From the NCBI RefSeq assembly GCF_002895005.1, contig NZ_POWF01000010.1, positions 1 to 64,000 on the forward strand: a stretch of DNA of 64,000 nt, given 5' to 3'. This document shows, in pieces, positions 50,923 through 59,401 of this stretch. Below the pieces are notes generated by a model that did no database searches, was not told where the DNA came from, and saw only the letters and a list, made by a program, of their open reading frames with translations. The stretch is from Hanstruepera neustonica. Its GTDB lineage: Bacteria > Bacteroidota > Bacteroidia > Flavobacteriales > Flavobacteriaceae. Position numbers and translations under genes: made by a program. Every line of letters begins with the position of its first letter. The stretch's first letter is position 1.

Positions 50923-52745
50923 TGAATAAAACAGTCAACATAAATTTAGCAGGTATATTCTTCCATATTGATGAAGATGCATACTTAAAATTACAACGCT
51001 ATCTTGAGGCTATAAAACGTTCATTTACAGACTCTCAAGGTCGTTCGGAAATTATTTCGGATATCGAAGCGCGCATTGCAGAATTATTTAGTGAGCGCGT
51101 GAAGCACGAAAAGCAAGTTATTGGAAATAAGGAAGTAGACGAGGTTATTGCCATTATGGGGCAACCAGAAGATTATTTGGTAGACGACGAAATATTTGAA
51201 GACGAACCAAAATCTGCATACCAAAAACCATCAGGACCTTCCAAAAAACTATTTAGAGATACCGAGAACTCCTATATAGGTGGTGTTTCAGCTGGTTTAG
51301 GACACTATTTTGGCGTGGATGCCATTTGGATTCGCCTAGCCTGGATAGTACTAATTTTTGGTGGAGGAACAGGTGTTTTTCTGTATATTTTACTTTGGAT
51401 TTTAGTACCTGAAGCCGTGACCACAGCCGATAAGCTGATGATGAAGGGTGAACCCGTCAACATCAGTAACATCGAAAAAAAAATTAAAGACGGTTTAGGC
51501 AGTGTATCTGATGCAGCAAAAAACGTCACTGAATCTGTTACGGGAGCAGCAAAAAATGTTTCAGATTCGGTATCAGGAGCTGCCAAAAATGTCGACTTAA
51601 AAAAGCAGGGCAATAAAATAAAATCTGGATCGCAATCTTTTTTTGATGCTATTGGTGATATTTTTATGTTCTTCTTTAAAGTTCTGGCCAAATTTATTGG
51701 AATTATTTTAATCATAACTGGAGCATCAGCTTTAATAGGGCTTCTTATTGGACTATTCACATTAGGCGCTTCAGACATTATACATGTACCAGGATTTGAT
51801 TTCTTTGATGCGGCCAATGCTACCAATACACCTGTTTGGCTTATATCGTTATTAACGTTCTTTGCCGTTGGCATACCATTTTTCTTTGTATTCTATTTAG
51901 GTTTGAAAATTCTAATAAACAACCTAAAATCCATTGGAAACATTGCCAAATTTACCTTGTTTGGTGTTTGGTTGGTATCCATCATAACCTTGGCCGTTAT
52001 AGGTATCAGGGAAGCTAGTGAACATGCATTTGATGCGAGTGTCACAAACAAAGAAGTCATAAATATTAGAGCCAATGACACCTTAAACATTAAAATGGTT
52101 GGTAATGATAACTATAGAAAAGATGTTTACAGACATGGTAGTTCCTACAGGTTATTACGCGATGAAAATGATGATAAAATCATATATTCTTCTGACATAC
52201 GTTTAATTGTGAGGTCAACTACAGATAGTTTGGCGTCTATTAGCATTGAAAAAAATGCAGAAGGTAGTGATTATCAAATTGCAAAAAAGCGAGCCAACAA
52301 CATCAATTACAACTATAAATTAGTTGGAAACGAGCTCTTTTTAGATGGTTATTTAACAACTAAAATTGAAAATAAATTTAGTGACCAAGAAGTTGAAGTC
52401 ATACTGTACTTACCGGAAGGTTCTGTGTTGTATGCTGATGACAATACCTATAGTTTCCATAGAAACTCCAGCTATTACAATGATATTTTAGACAACGGTA
52501 TGGAAGAACACTATTTAAGAATCATCGATGATGGCGTGGAATGTATGGACTGTCCAGGAGATTACAAAGTAAAAGTTGATGTTGGTAACGACAGAACCCA
52601 TGTAAGACTGGACGAGAATGGTTTGGAAATTAAAACCAATGATTCCAATCTTGAAGTCAATAAAGATGGTGTCAAAGCCAATGGCGAAGACGTCAAAGTC
52701 AATATTGACGAAAACGGTATTGAAATAACTTCCGAAAACGAATAA
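50922..52745 (+). CDS. PspC-domain envelope-stress membrane protein
   Basis: A 607-residue protein: N-terminal helical domain (about 1-90, ISDIEARIAELFSERV), PspC domain (about 108-168, LFRDTENSYIGGVSAGLGHY and RLAWIVLIFGGG), a low-complexity stretch with three copies of an 11-residue unit (AAKNV-x-SV) around 190-220, about four more helices, and a C-terminal beta region (about 380-607) with a terminal Asp/Asn-rich tail. Together with DUF2807 it forms a common Bacteroidota envelope-stress module. The gene is regulated by PadR by position. Confidence 0.85.
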   Translation: MNKTVNINLAGIFFHIDEDAYLKLQRYLEAIKRSFTDSQGRSEIISDIEARIAELFSERVKHEKQVIGNKEVDEVIAIMGQPEDYLVDDEIFEDEPKSAYQKPSGPSKKLFRDTENSYIGGVSAGLGHYFGVDAIWIRLAWIVLIFGGGTGVFLYILLWILVPEAVTTADKLMMKGEPVNISNIEKKIKDGLGSVSDAAKNVTESVTGAAKNVSDSVSGAAKNVDLKKQGNKIKSGSQSFFDAIGDIFMFFFKVLAKFIGIILIITGASALIGLLIGLFTLGASDIIHVPGFDFFDAANATNTPVWLISLLTFFAVGIPFFFVFYLGLKILINNLKSIGNIAKFTLFGVWLVSIITLAVIGIREASEHAFDASVTNKEVINIRANDTLNIKMVGNDNYRKDVYRHGSSYRLLRDENDDKIIYSSDIRLIVRSTTDSLASISIEKNAEGSDYQIAKKRANNINYNYKLVGNELFLDGYLTTKIENKFSDQEVEVILYLPEGSVLYADDNTYSFHRNSSYYNDILDNGMEEHYLRIIDDGVECMDCPGDYKVKVDVGNDRTHVRLDENGLEIKTNDSNLEVNKDGVKANGEDVKVNIDENGIEITSENE

Positions 52746-52788
52746 ACAATTTTAAAATCAATCAATCAATCAAAAAACAATCCTAATC

Positions 52789-53514
52789 ATGACAACTTTA
52801 ACAAAAATTATTGTATCCATTATCCTATCATTACTTCTGTTCTCCTGTGAATTTGGTTCAGGATGGATGGGTGTATCTGGTAATGGTAATGTGGTTACCG
52901 AAACACGACAAACCAATGACAGTTTTAATGAGATTCAAGTGAGTCGTGGCTTGGATGTTTACTTAACCCAAAGTAACACGGAATCAGTAACTGTAGAGGC
53001 AGACAGTAACTTACAAGACATCATTACCGTTATCGTTGATAATGGTGTTTTGAAAATTAAAGCCGAAGAGAACATTAGCTCATCATCCGCTAAAAAAGTA
53101 CATGTGAATTATAAATCTATTAGCAAACTTAAAGCATCAAGTGGAAGTGACGTATATACCACCAATACTTTAACCAATGAAATTTTAGAATTGGATTTAA
53201 GTAGTGGTAGCGATGCAGAATTGGACATCAATGCCCAAACGCTTGTTTGTAGTGCAACCAGTGGTAGTGATATAGAACTTACTGGAAAAGTTATGAGTTT
53301 TAATGCCGATGCATCCAGTGGCAGCGACATAGATGCTGGTGATTTGCTAGCTGAAAAGTCACGGGTTAAAGCTTCGAGTGGCGCGAGTATTTCTGTTAAT
53401 ACTTCAAAAGAACTGATAGCTAAAGCCAATAGTGGTGGTGATGTGACTTATTATGGAAATCCTGAACGTGTAGAAAAATCTGAAGGTGTTTCCGGAGGGA
53501 TTAGCCAACAATAA
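52789..53514 (+). CDS. DUF2807 (head GIN domain) lipoprotein
   Basis: A 241-residue lipoprotein (LLLFSC, lipid Cys near 21). The DUF2807 domain (about 30-225) is a beta-helix with repeated S-SGSD units (SSGSDVYT, SSGSDAEL, TSGSDIEL, SSGSDIDA), which form a ladder-like fold. It follows the PspC gene by 43 nt and its product probably acts with it at the envelope. Function of the family is not settled. A bidirectional terminator follows. Confidence 0.88.
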   Translation: MTTLTKIIVSIILSLLLFSCEFGSGWMGVSGNGNVVTETRQTNDSFNEIQVSRGLDVYLTQSNTESVTVEADSNLQDIITVIVDNGVLKIKAEENISSSSAKKVHVNYKSISKLKASSGSDVYTTNTLTNEILELDLSSGSDAELDINAQTLVCSATSGSDIELTGKVMSFNADASSGSDIDAGDLLAEKSRVKASSGASISVNTSKELIAKANSGGDVTYYGNPERVEKSEGVSGGISQQ

Positions 53515-53536
53515 ACTTAAAACAACCAACCAAAAA

Positions 53537-53576
53537 AAAACCATCACAAACTCTTTGGAGAGTACGTGATGGTTTT
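53537..53576. terminator. Bidirectional terminator after DUF2807
   Basis: AAAACCATCAC (53537-53547) pairs with GTGATGGTTTT (53566-53576); the loop contains a second stem, ACTCT (53550-53554) with AGAGT (53559-53563). It serves the DUF2807 gene and the converging YceI-like gene. Confidence 0.8.
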
Positions 53577-53597
53577 CCTATTATCAATCAAACGTTT

Positions 53598-54185
53598 TTA
53601 AATTTCTTTTAGATGGAGGTTAAAATTTACATTAACATTAGGGTTTACAGTAATTAATCCCATCATCTTTTTAGGAGCTTCTAGTTTGTAATCTCTCAAA
53701 TCTAATGAGATATCGCCAATAAAACGCATGTCTTCTTCTTTAGAAACCTTTACTGGAAAGACAAAGCAATTAACGACATCAGCTATATAAATTTCAACTT
53801 TTGCATTAAACGTATTATTCTGTTCAGAATTCCTTTCAATGGCTAAAAGCTTTAATTTTATTTTAGGATATACTTGCGTTTTTAAGAGTTTATTAAAGTC
53901 TTTATTTATAGCATTATGGCCACAATCAAAACAATCACTTTCCAACTCTAAAACGGTAGATTGAAAATACATGTTTTTCTCTCTAAACTCAAAATAAACA
54001 GGAACAGGAGATTCTAATTTAGAAATATTATAGCAACAATTAAATGAATTTATGTTGCTGGTTCCAGAAATTGATACTTCACTGTCTTCCTTTACTACAA
54101 TTTCCAAAGACTCTTTAAAATCAAAATAAGTTGAAGTAAATGCAGTAAAAGCGATAAACGATATAAATAATAATATCCTTTTCAT
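53598..54185 (-). CDS. YceI-like periplasmic protein
   Basis: A 195-residue protein with a signal peptide (ends FTAFTST) and the lipocalin-like YceI fold: VSISGTSNINSFNCCYNIS, YPKIKLKLLAI, and the end DYKLEAPKKMMGLITVNPNVNV. Four cysteines (CC and CFDCG) are unusual for YceI and may form disulfides. YceI proteins bind long polyisoprenoids. It is one of two YceI-type genes flanking a porin gene, with a terminator-like hairpin between it and the porin gene. Confidence 0.75.
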   Translation of the reverse strand: MKRILLFISFIAFTAFTSTYFDFKESLEIVVKEDSEVSISGTSNINSFNCCYNISKLESPVPVYFEFREKNMYFQSTVLELESDCFDCGHNAINKDFNKLLKTQVYPKIKLKLLAIERNSEQNNTFNAKVEIYIADVVNCFVFPVKVSKEEDMRFIGDISLDLRDYKLEAPKKMMGLITVNPNVNVNFNLHLKEI

Positions 54186-54219
54186 TACTAAAAGTCTATT
54201 TACCGTTATAATTTAAAAA

Positions 54220-54273
54220 AAACATGCCTTATGATACAAATTAAAATTGGAAATCTGTTCATAAGACATGTTT
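54220..54273 (-). terminator. Terminator of the porin gene
   Basis: AAACATGCCTTATGA (54220-54234) pairs with TCATAAGACATGTTT (54259-54273) with a single mismatch. On the minus strand it is followed by eight T residues. It lies just after the porin stop at 54293 and before the YceI-like gene. Confidence 0.75.
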
Positions 54274-54292
54274 GAATGTGATATAATTTAGG

Positions 54293-55645
54293 TTAGAAGC
54301 TAATTGCTGCTTCAATCATTAAGCCATTGAATTTACCTTCGTATAGAACGTTATTTGATGGATAACCGTCATATTGTTGATTTACATACTCCAGTTTTGC
54401 TAAAACATTTTTGGTCAAGAAATAACCAGCTGACAATTGGAATCTGTTAATATCTGCATCACCAAAAGATTGTTCTGATTTTACAGTATTATAGCGAGCA
54501 CCCAGATAGAAGTCTTCAGATGCTCCGAAACGATAAATCACTTCTCCAGCCAATTGTGTAGTGCTTCGATTATCGTCTTTATTATTAAGACCATCATTAT
54601 TATTGTCTTCAGAATCTGATCTACCTTGAGAAAGTTCTACAGTTCCAAAGAATTCCAAACCACCATATTTCACAAACGGATTAAACATTACAGCAGTAAT
54701 TCTGTTACTGTATCCAGGGTCAAAACGTCCTGTTCTAAATGTATTTGTAGCTGAAGTATTTTGTAAAGACTGTGTTCTCCAATCATAATATTTTTCTGGG
54801 GACAAAACAGAATAATATCTAGATCCTGCTCTATCAGCTGTGTAAAGGTAATTACCTGCAACATATCCTGTAGTGTATACAGAGCCTGTTAATCTGAATC
54901 TAAAATCATCCGTTAATTGCTTGTCATATCCTATTTTTGCTAGGAATGCAGCACCACCTGTTTTACCATTAGCATCCTTCAGAACATCTTGATTTAACTT
55001 ACCATTAGAGAATCCAATCATTCCAATAAATCCATTTCTTTGGTAATAAACTTCAGCTCCAACTTCTGTGGTAAAGGCATCCATAATTAAGTTACCAACA
55101 AATGGGTTATAGATTGATTGGGCATTGTCCGTTCTTCTAAAATGGGCATCACCATAGTTGTTTTCCATATGTCCTACTTTAACAGTGGTGTACTTCATTA
55201 GGTCGCTTAAAAACCCTTCTTTGATAAAATCTAGATTATCTATTTGAAAATAACCCCCTTTTACATAAGGTTCTGGGTGGTGTCGAGAAGATAAATAGGT
55301 TCTTAAGTGCATTCTTAAACCTTTAGCTAAAGCGACATCTAAATCTAAATTAGCAGTAGCCAAATTAAAGTTATAACCTATTTCTTGTAATGTGTTGGTT
55401 TCTGTTTGATCAGCTGGTGCCACACCATTTTCATGGTCTAAGGCTTGAAATTGCAAGGTAGATTGACCACCTACTCTTACTTTAACTTTTTCAAAAGTTG
55501 ATACCGTATCTTTTGGTGCTTCAAACACATTGACACCTCTTTGGTCTGCAGGTCTCCAATTATCTAGATCCCTATTTTGGGCAAATAAACTCACCCCTAT
55601 TAACATGAGCGATAAAATTATTGATTTTTTAAAGATCGTTTTCAT
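54293..55645 (-). CDS. Outer-membrane porin-like protein
   Basis: A 450-residue protein with a signal peptide (ends LFAQ, about 23) and a barrel pattern of alternating aromatic/polar beta strands ending in Phe (MIEAAISF). The segments LRTYLSSRHHPEPY, VKVGHMENNYGDAHFRRTDN and LSQGRSDSEDNNNDGLNNKDD resemble phosphate-selective or DUF-type porins of flavobacteria; the substrate is unknown. It sits between two YceI-type genes, 27 nt after the upstream one, suggesting co-expression in polyisoprenoid or electron-carrier related functions (inference). Confidence 0.8.
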   Translation of the reverse strand: MKTIFKKSIILSLMLIGVSLFAQNRDLDNWRPADQRGVNVFEAPKDTVSTFEKVKVRVGGQSTLQFQALDHENGVAPADQTETNTLQEIGYNFNLATANLDLDVALAKGLRMHLRTYLSSRHHPEPYVKGGYFQIDNLDFIKEGFLSDLMKYTTVKVGHMENNYGDAHFRRTDNAQSIYNPFVGNLIMDAFTTEVGAEVYYQRNGFIGMIGFSNGKLNQDVLKDANGKTGGAAFLAKIGYDKQLTDDFRFRLTGSVYTTGYVAGNYLYTADRAGSRYYSVLSPEKYYDWRTQSLQNTSATNTFRTGRFDPGYSNRITAVMFNPFVKYGGLEFFGTVELSQGRSDSEDNNNDGLNNKDDNRSTTQLAGEVIYRFGASEDFYLGARYNTVKSEQSFGDADINRFQLSAGYFLTKNVLAKLEYVNQQYDGYPSNNVLYEGKFNGLMIEAAISF

Positions 55646-55672
55646 AATATTTAAAGTTTTAAAGATTGATTA

Positions 55673-56257
55673 TTAATTAGTTAATATTGATTTAAATTTT
55701 ATTGTTACTTTTTCACCGGTTGTAATTGTCCCAAACAAGGCTTTTGGTGGCTCAATTCCGTAATCTTTCATGTTTAAAGATTTCTCACCTTCTAAAGTAA
55801 CGGCATTAGTTGTTGTCTTCATTTTGAAAGTCAAATCGACTATTTTAGTAACACCCGAGATACTCAATTTACCAGAGACTGTTACTTGATATTCAGAATT
55901 ACCTAAATCCGTCATATTTTTAAAATCGGTCATTTTAAATGTAATGGACTTATACGTATCTGTTTTTAAGGCCTTATAAGTGTTTTTGTCCATTGCTGGC
56001 TTATCACTTTTAATGCTTTCAGCAACAACACTTACATTTAAATTAACAATAGCCATTTCTCCTTCAGTAGATAATTGAATACTTCCTGATTGCTCCTCAA
56101 TAACTTCCTCCCAATCATGTAAACTGGATGTCCCAAAAATTGACATAGTTGATTTAGAATTGTTAAGATTGAACTGTTGAGCTAATAGATTGTGACTTGC
56201 GAAGATTACCAGTAGGATGGTGATAATTAACACCCCATTTAGTTCAATTGTTCTCAT
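55673..56257 (-). CDS. YceI family protein
   Basis: A 194-residue exported protein with a signal peptide (ends NLLAQ) and the full YceI fold: SIFGTSSLHDWEEVIEEQSG, KSITFKMTDFKN, SGVTKIVDLTFKM, and the end GIEPPKALFGTITTGEKVTI. YceI proteins bind polyisoprenoid lipids and are induced by envelope or base stress. It lies 27 nt upstream of the porin gene on the same strand and probably shares its mRNA. Confidence 0.9.
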   Translation of the reverse strand: MRTIELNGVLIITILLVIFASHNLLAQQFNLNNSKSTMSIFGTSSLHDWEEVIEEQSGSIQLSTEGEMAIVNLNVSVVAESIKSDKPAMDKNTYKALKTDTYKSITFKMTDFKNMTDLGNSEYQVTVSGKLSISGVTKIVDLTFKMKTTTNAVTLEGEKSLNMKDYGIEPPKALFGTITTGEKVTIKFKSILTN

Positions 56258-56369
56258 ACCCTTTACAATTAAATTTATGATACAAATTTCGGGGATATAA
56301 AAAACCTAAAACATGATTATTGTCATATAACACAATAATCCCAAAAAATATAAATTGCTATAAAAAAAG

Positions 56370-56392
56370 AAAATCCGGTAAAACCGGATTTT
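56370..56392 (-). terminator. Terminator of trxB
   Basis: AAAATCCGGT (56370-56379) and ACCGGATTTT (56383-56392) form a 10-bp stem with a 3-nt loop. On the minus strand a T-rich run follows. It lies just after the trxB stop. Confidence 0.8.
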
Positions 56393-56420
56393 AAATAATA
56401 AATAAATGACTTGTAGTTAT

Positions 56421-57401
56421 TTAATTGTAAGTCGAAGTACTTACTTCAAAAGTAGCATCTTTAGCGGCTAAATATCGCTCTGCATCCAATGCTGCCATAC
56501 AACCCGTACCAGCAGCTGTTACAGCTTGTCTATAAACATGGTCTGCAGCATCTCCTGACACAAATACACCTTCAACATTGGTTTTGGCTGTGCCTGGTTT
56601 ATTAATGATATAGCCTGTTTCATCTAAATTTAAATAATCTTTAAAAATATCGGTATTGGGTTTGTGTCCAATAGCTACAAAGAATCCCGTAGCTGGAATG
56701 TCATGTTTTTCATTAGTTTGGTTGTTAAACACACGAACACCCGTAACCACTTGGCCGTCACCTAAAACCTCTTCTGTTTCTGTATTGTACAGAATTTCTA
56801 TATTTTCTGTATTCTTCACTCTGGCTGCCATGATTTTAGAAGCTCTAAACTCATCACGTCTTACCAACATAGTGACCTTTTTACATAATTTAGATAGATA
56901 ATGCGCCTCTTCGCAAGCCGAGTCGCCAGCACCTACAATAACCACCTCTTGATTTCTATAGAAAAAACCATCACATACAGCGCAAGCAGAAACACCACCA
57001 CCTAATTTTAAGTACTTCTGTTCTGAATCGAGTCCTAAATATTTGGCTGATGCACCTGTTGAGATTATAACCGTATTACAGTGAATTTCTTTAGTATCGT
57101 TAACCCAAACTTTATGAATATCACCTGAAAAATCGACTTTGGTAATCCAACCATCGCGAACATCGGTTTCAAAACGTTCCGCTTGTTTTTGAAGCTCAAT
57201 CATCATTTCCGGTCCAGTGATACCTTCAGGGTAGCCAGGAAAATTTTCAACTTCATTAGTGGTTGTTAATTGTCCTCCGGGTTGAGAACCTTGATATAAA
57301 ACAGGTTTCATATTGGCTCTAGCCGCATAAATAGCTGCTGTATATCCAGCGGGTCCAGAACCTATTATTAAACACTTTACTTTTTCTATTGTTTCAGACA
57401 T
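56421..57401 (-). CDS. trxB: Thioredoxin reductase
   Basis: A 326-residue flavoprotein disulfide reductase: FAD motif GSGPAGYTAAIYAAR (15-29), redox pair C140-A-V-C143 in SACAVCDG, NADPH motif VIVGAGDSACEEAHYL, and the C-terminal FAD-binding GVFVSGDAADHVYRQ. It uses NADPH to reduce thioredoxin in the cytoplasm. Family length and order of motifs are usual. It is upstream of the porin/YceI genes on the same strand but separated from them by a terminator. Confidence 0.97.
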   Translation of the reverse strand: MSETIEKVKCLIIGSGPAGYTAAIYAARANMKPVLYQGSQPGGQLTTTNEVENFPGYPEGITGPEMMIELQKQAERFETDVRDGWITKVDFSGDIHKVWVNDTKEIHCNTVIISTGASAKYLGLDSEQKYLKLGGGVSACAVCDGFFYRNQEVVIVGAGDSACEEAHYLSKLCKKVTMLVRRDEFRASKIMAARVKNTENIEILYNTETEEVLGDGQVVTGVRVFNNQTNEKHDIPATGFFVAIGHKPNTDIFKDYLNLDETGYIINKPGTAKTNVEGVFVSGDAADHVYRQAVTAAGTGCMAALDAERYLAAKDATFEVSTSTYN

Positions 57402-57426
57402 AATTTCATTACTTTTTTTACTGTAA

Positions 57427-57434
57427 CAAAAGTA
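57427..57434 (-). promoter_or_regulatory. -7 promoter element of trxB
   Basis: On the minus strand it reads TACTTTTG, matching TAnnTTTG, about 26 nt before the ATG. No good -33 is seen, so the call is moderate. Confidence 0.4.
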
Positions 57435-57529
57435 GAATTTTTGAATAAATCCTTACATATAAGTTATCAACAGTTACTATGATACCATTAGAAAATATAA
57501 TGTCTCAAATGCTGAACTTTTCACACCAT

Positions 57530-57733
57530 TTACTTCCTAATAAACCTTTTTATTAAGGTCCAAATACCATATTTCCCTATGGTACTTAAGGTAGATCCAA
57601 TCCAATTAACTGGTTTCAAGTTTTCTTTAAATTCTGTTTTAATAAGTTTCATCTCCTCAAAAGCGATATCGCGTTCTAATTTGAGTCGCTTTAAATCTGT
57701 TTCTATGTCCTTAAATGATTGATATTGCTTCAT
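57530..57733 (-). CDS. DUF6327 family protein
   Basis: A 67-residue protein: a charged N-terminal helix (YQSFKDIETDLKRLKLERDI), then a short region ending in a basic, partly hydrophobic segment (KYGIWTLIKRFIRK). It matches what I recall as the DUF6327 family, found next to holin-X and YtxH genes in flavobacteria. It lies 3 nt after the holin-X-like gene, so the three genes form one operon. Function unknown. Confidence 0.75.
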   Translation of the reverse strand: MKQYQSFKDIETDLKRLKLERDIAFEEMKLIKTEFKENLKPVNWIGSTLSTIGKYGIWTLIKRFIRK

Positions 57734-57736
57734 AAC

Positions 57737-58081
57737 TTACGAATCAAAAAATTTAGACGATAAACTTTTAATGACCATTTTGTTAACGACCTCCCTTTTA
57801 AAAAAGATAATGACGGTTGCCAACAAAAATACACCAGCAACTATAATGTAGCCTAGTGCTAAATCACCCAACCACTCACCCAAAGCCATAGCGGCAGCTA
57901 ATGCCATAAAGAATAAGCCAACAAATAAAAGACCTCCAATCAATAGAACTTTAGCAACCAAACTAACGGATACTGAAATTTGTTGAAAAACTTTGAGTTT
58001 ATAATACTCTTGGGATTTTTTTATATAGGTTTCCCCAGCATCTGCCATTTTTGCAGACGATTCGTTTATAGATTCAAACAT
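57737..58081 (-). CDS. Phage-holin-X-like (YqjE-type) membrane protein
   Basis: A 114-residue protein: N-terminal helical part (MFESINESSAKMADAGETY), two hydrophobic helices (about 37-68 and 73-95) and a basic end. The pattern LIGGLLFVGLFFMALAAAM fits the actinobacterial holin-X/YqjE type. In flavobacteria these are not phage genes; they form an envelope-stress operon with YtxH and DUF6327. Middle gene of that operon. Confidence 0.8.
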   Translation of the reverse strand: MFESINESSAKMADAGETYIKKSQEYYKLKVFQQISVSVSLVAKVLLIGGLLFVGLFFMALAAAMALGEWLGDLALGYIIVAGVFLLATVIIFFKREVVNKMVIKSLSSKFFDS

Positions 58082-58092
58082 ATTATATTATG

Positions 58093-58422
58093 TTAGGATT
58101 TTTGATATTTTTTATTCTTGGCCTTTAACTCCTCGAGTTTCTTTTCAAGGCTGGTAATAATGTCATCAGCTTTGTGACTGGCGTCAGATACAATAGATTC
58201 AATTTGTTCATCTAAAGTTTCTTTTTTGCTTGCCACCGTATTAGCAACCTTGTCTCTTACTTGATGTGCGCTTTCGGTCATTTTATCTCTTGCAGCTGCA
58301 GCTTCATCAGCAATGCGCTGTCTAGTTTTAGAACCCTTATCGGGAGCAAACAAAATGCCTAACGTTGCACCAATTGCTGTTCCTGCCAAAATTCCCAATA
58401 ATGTACTACTCTCTTTTCCCAT
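58093..58422 (-). CDS. YtxH-domain protein
   Basis: A 109-residue protein: a Gly-rich N-terminal hydrophobic helix LGILAGTAIGATLGILFAP followed by D-K-G, the signature of YtxH, and a long coiled coil with repeated Ala/Lys/Asp (about 30-105). The family is stress induced in other bacteria. It is the first gene of the operon with holin-X and DUF6327 and is preceded by 235 nt of AT-rich DNA containing a GCTTGA/TCAAGC stem (58468-58486). Confidence 0.85.
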   Translation of the reverse strand: MGKESSTLLGILAGTAIGATLGILFAPDKGSKTRQRIADEAAAARDKMTESAHQVRDKVANTVASKKETLDEQIESIVSDASHKADDIITSLEKKLEELKAKNKKYQKS

Positions 58423-58611
58423 GATATAATGTTTTAATGTTAATAAATAATTTGAAGTGAAATAAGTGCTTGAATTGAAATCAAGCCCTATAATCTAATT
58501 ATAAGATAACTATTAGATTTGAAATACAAAGATTTAAACTATTGTTTTTCATGAATATAGTATAGCATTAATTTATTAAAAATGGTAATTTTTAAAAATA
58601 CTTTAACAAAA

Positions 58612-58635
58612 AAAGCTTGAGCGAACCCAAGCTTT
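58612..58635 (-). terminator. Terminator of the FKBP gene
   Basis: AAAGCTTG (58612-58619) pairs with CAAGCTTT (58628-58635), with partial pairing inside the loop. On the minus strand a run of seven T residues follows. It lies just after the FKBP gene end. Confidence 0.75.
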
Positions 58636-58657
58636 ATAGCGCTTATTTAAAGGGTAA

Positions 58658-59086
58658 TTATTTGATTTCCAATAATTCCAATTCAAAAGTTAAGTCTTGA
58701 CCCGCTAAAGGATGGTTGCCATCAACAATGATATGATCATCATTGACCGCCGCAATGCGAAACTTATGTTCTGTTCCATCAGCATTTCTAGATGATAGCC
58801 CCATACCAACTTCTGGTTTTATATCTTGTGGTAATTCCTCGTTCTTAACTTCATGAAACAATTCTTTCTGAACTTCTCCATAAGCGTCCTCTTTAGAAAT
58901 CACCACAGTTTTTTTGTCGTTTACCTTCATATCTAATACCGCCTTCTCAAAACCAGGAATCAGCATACCCATTCCAAGAGTAAATTCCAGTGGTTCTTTA
59001 TCAACCGAACTGTCAAAAACTTGACCACTACTTAATTTTCCTGTGTAATGAACTTTTACAGTATCATTAACTTTTACATGACTCAT
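58658..59086 (-). CDS. SlyD-like FKBP peptidyl-prolyl isomerase
   Basis: A 142-residue protein with an FKBP core split by an insert-in-flap domain: VHYTGKLSSGQVFDSS, LEFTLGMGMLIPGFEKAV (FKBP part), the insert about 70-120 (AYGEVQKELFHEVKNEEL), and the closing PLAGQDLTFELELLEI. This is the SlyD type, a cytoplasmic prolyl isomerase and chaperone. The His-rich metal-binding tail of E. coli SlyD is missing. Single gene with its own -7 element. Confidence 0.92.
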   Translation of the reverse strand: MSHVKVNDTVKVHYTGKLSSGQVFDSSVDKEPLEFTLGMGMLIPGFEKAVLDMKVNDKKTVVISKEDAYGEVQKELFHEVKNEELPQDIKPEVGMGLSSRNADGTEHKFRIAAVNDDHIIVDGNHPLAGQDLTFELELLEIK

Positions 59087-59109
59087 AATTATAATATTAA
59101 AATTTGAAG

Positions 59110-59117
59110 CAAAGCTA
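59110..59117 (-). promoter_or_regulatory. -7 promoter element of the FKBP gene
   Basis: On the minus strand it reads TAGCTTTG, matching TAnnTTTG, about 24 nt before the ATG. No matching -33 is clear. Confidence 0.4.
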
Positions 59118-59202
59118 GTGTTTATAAAATGGCTTAATGAATATAATTGGAAGAATCCTAAAAGATTAAGGAAACCTTAACACTTAATCAAGTTTAAATA
59201 AA

Positions 59203-59232
59203 AAAATCCAATCAATTTCTTGATTGGATTTT
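59203..59232 (-). terminator. Terminator of tRNA-Pro
   Basis: AAAATCCAATCAA (59203-59215) and TTGATTGGATTTT (59220-59232) form a 13-bp stem with a 4-nt loop; on the minus strand it is followed by a T run. It is immediately downstream of the tRNA. Confidence 0.85.
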
Positions 59233-59233
59233 G

Positions 59234-59308
59234 TCGGGGTGGCAGGATTCGAACCTGCGACCTCCGCGTCCCAAACGCGGCGCGATAACCGGGCTACGCT
59301 ACACCCCG
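59234..59308 (-). tRNA. tRNA-Pro (anticodon TGG)
   Basis: The minus strand reads as a complete 75-nt cloverleaf: acceptor stem CGGGGTG/CACCCCG with discriminator A, D arm, anticodon stem CCGCG/CGCGG with loop TTTGGGA (anticodon TGG), and T arm with GTTCGAATC. The CCA end is not encoded. It stands alone, followed by a strong terminator. The anticodon reads CCN codons by wobble. Confidence 0.95.
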
Positions 59309-59401
59309 AAACTTGGCTATCATTTTAGGACTGCAAATATATAGCTTTTACTTAAAATCTTGCAATAATAATTTTTAAATTTAGACCTAACTCAAATAAT
59401 T

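Noticed and set aside
57530-58422. Prophage remnant because of the holin-like gene
   Set aside because: No other phage genes are present; the YtxH/holin-X/DUF6327 operon is an ordinary flavobacterial envelope gene set.
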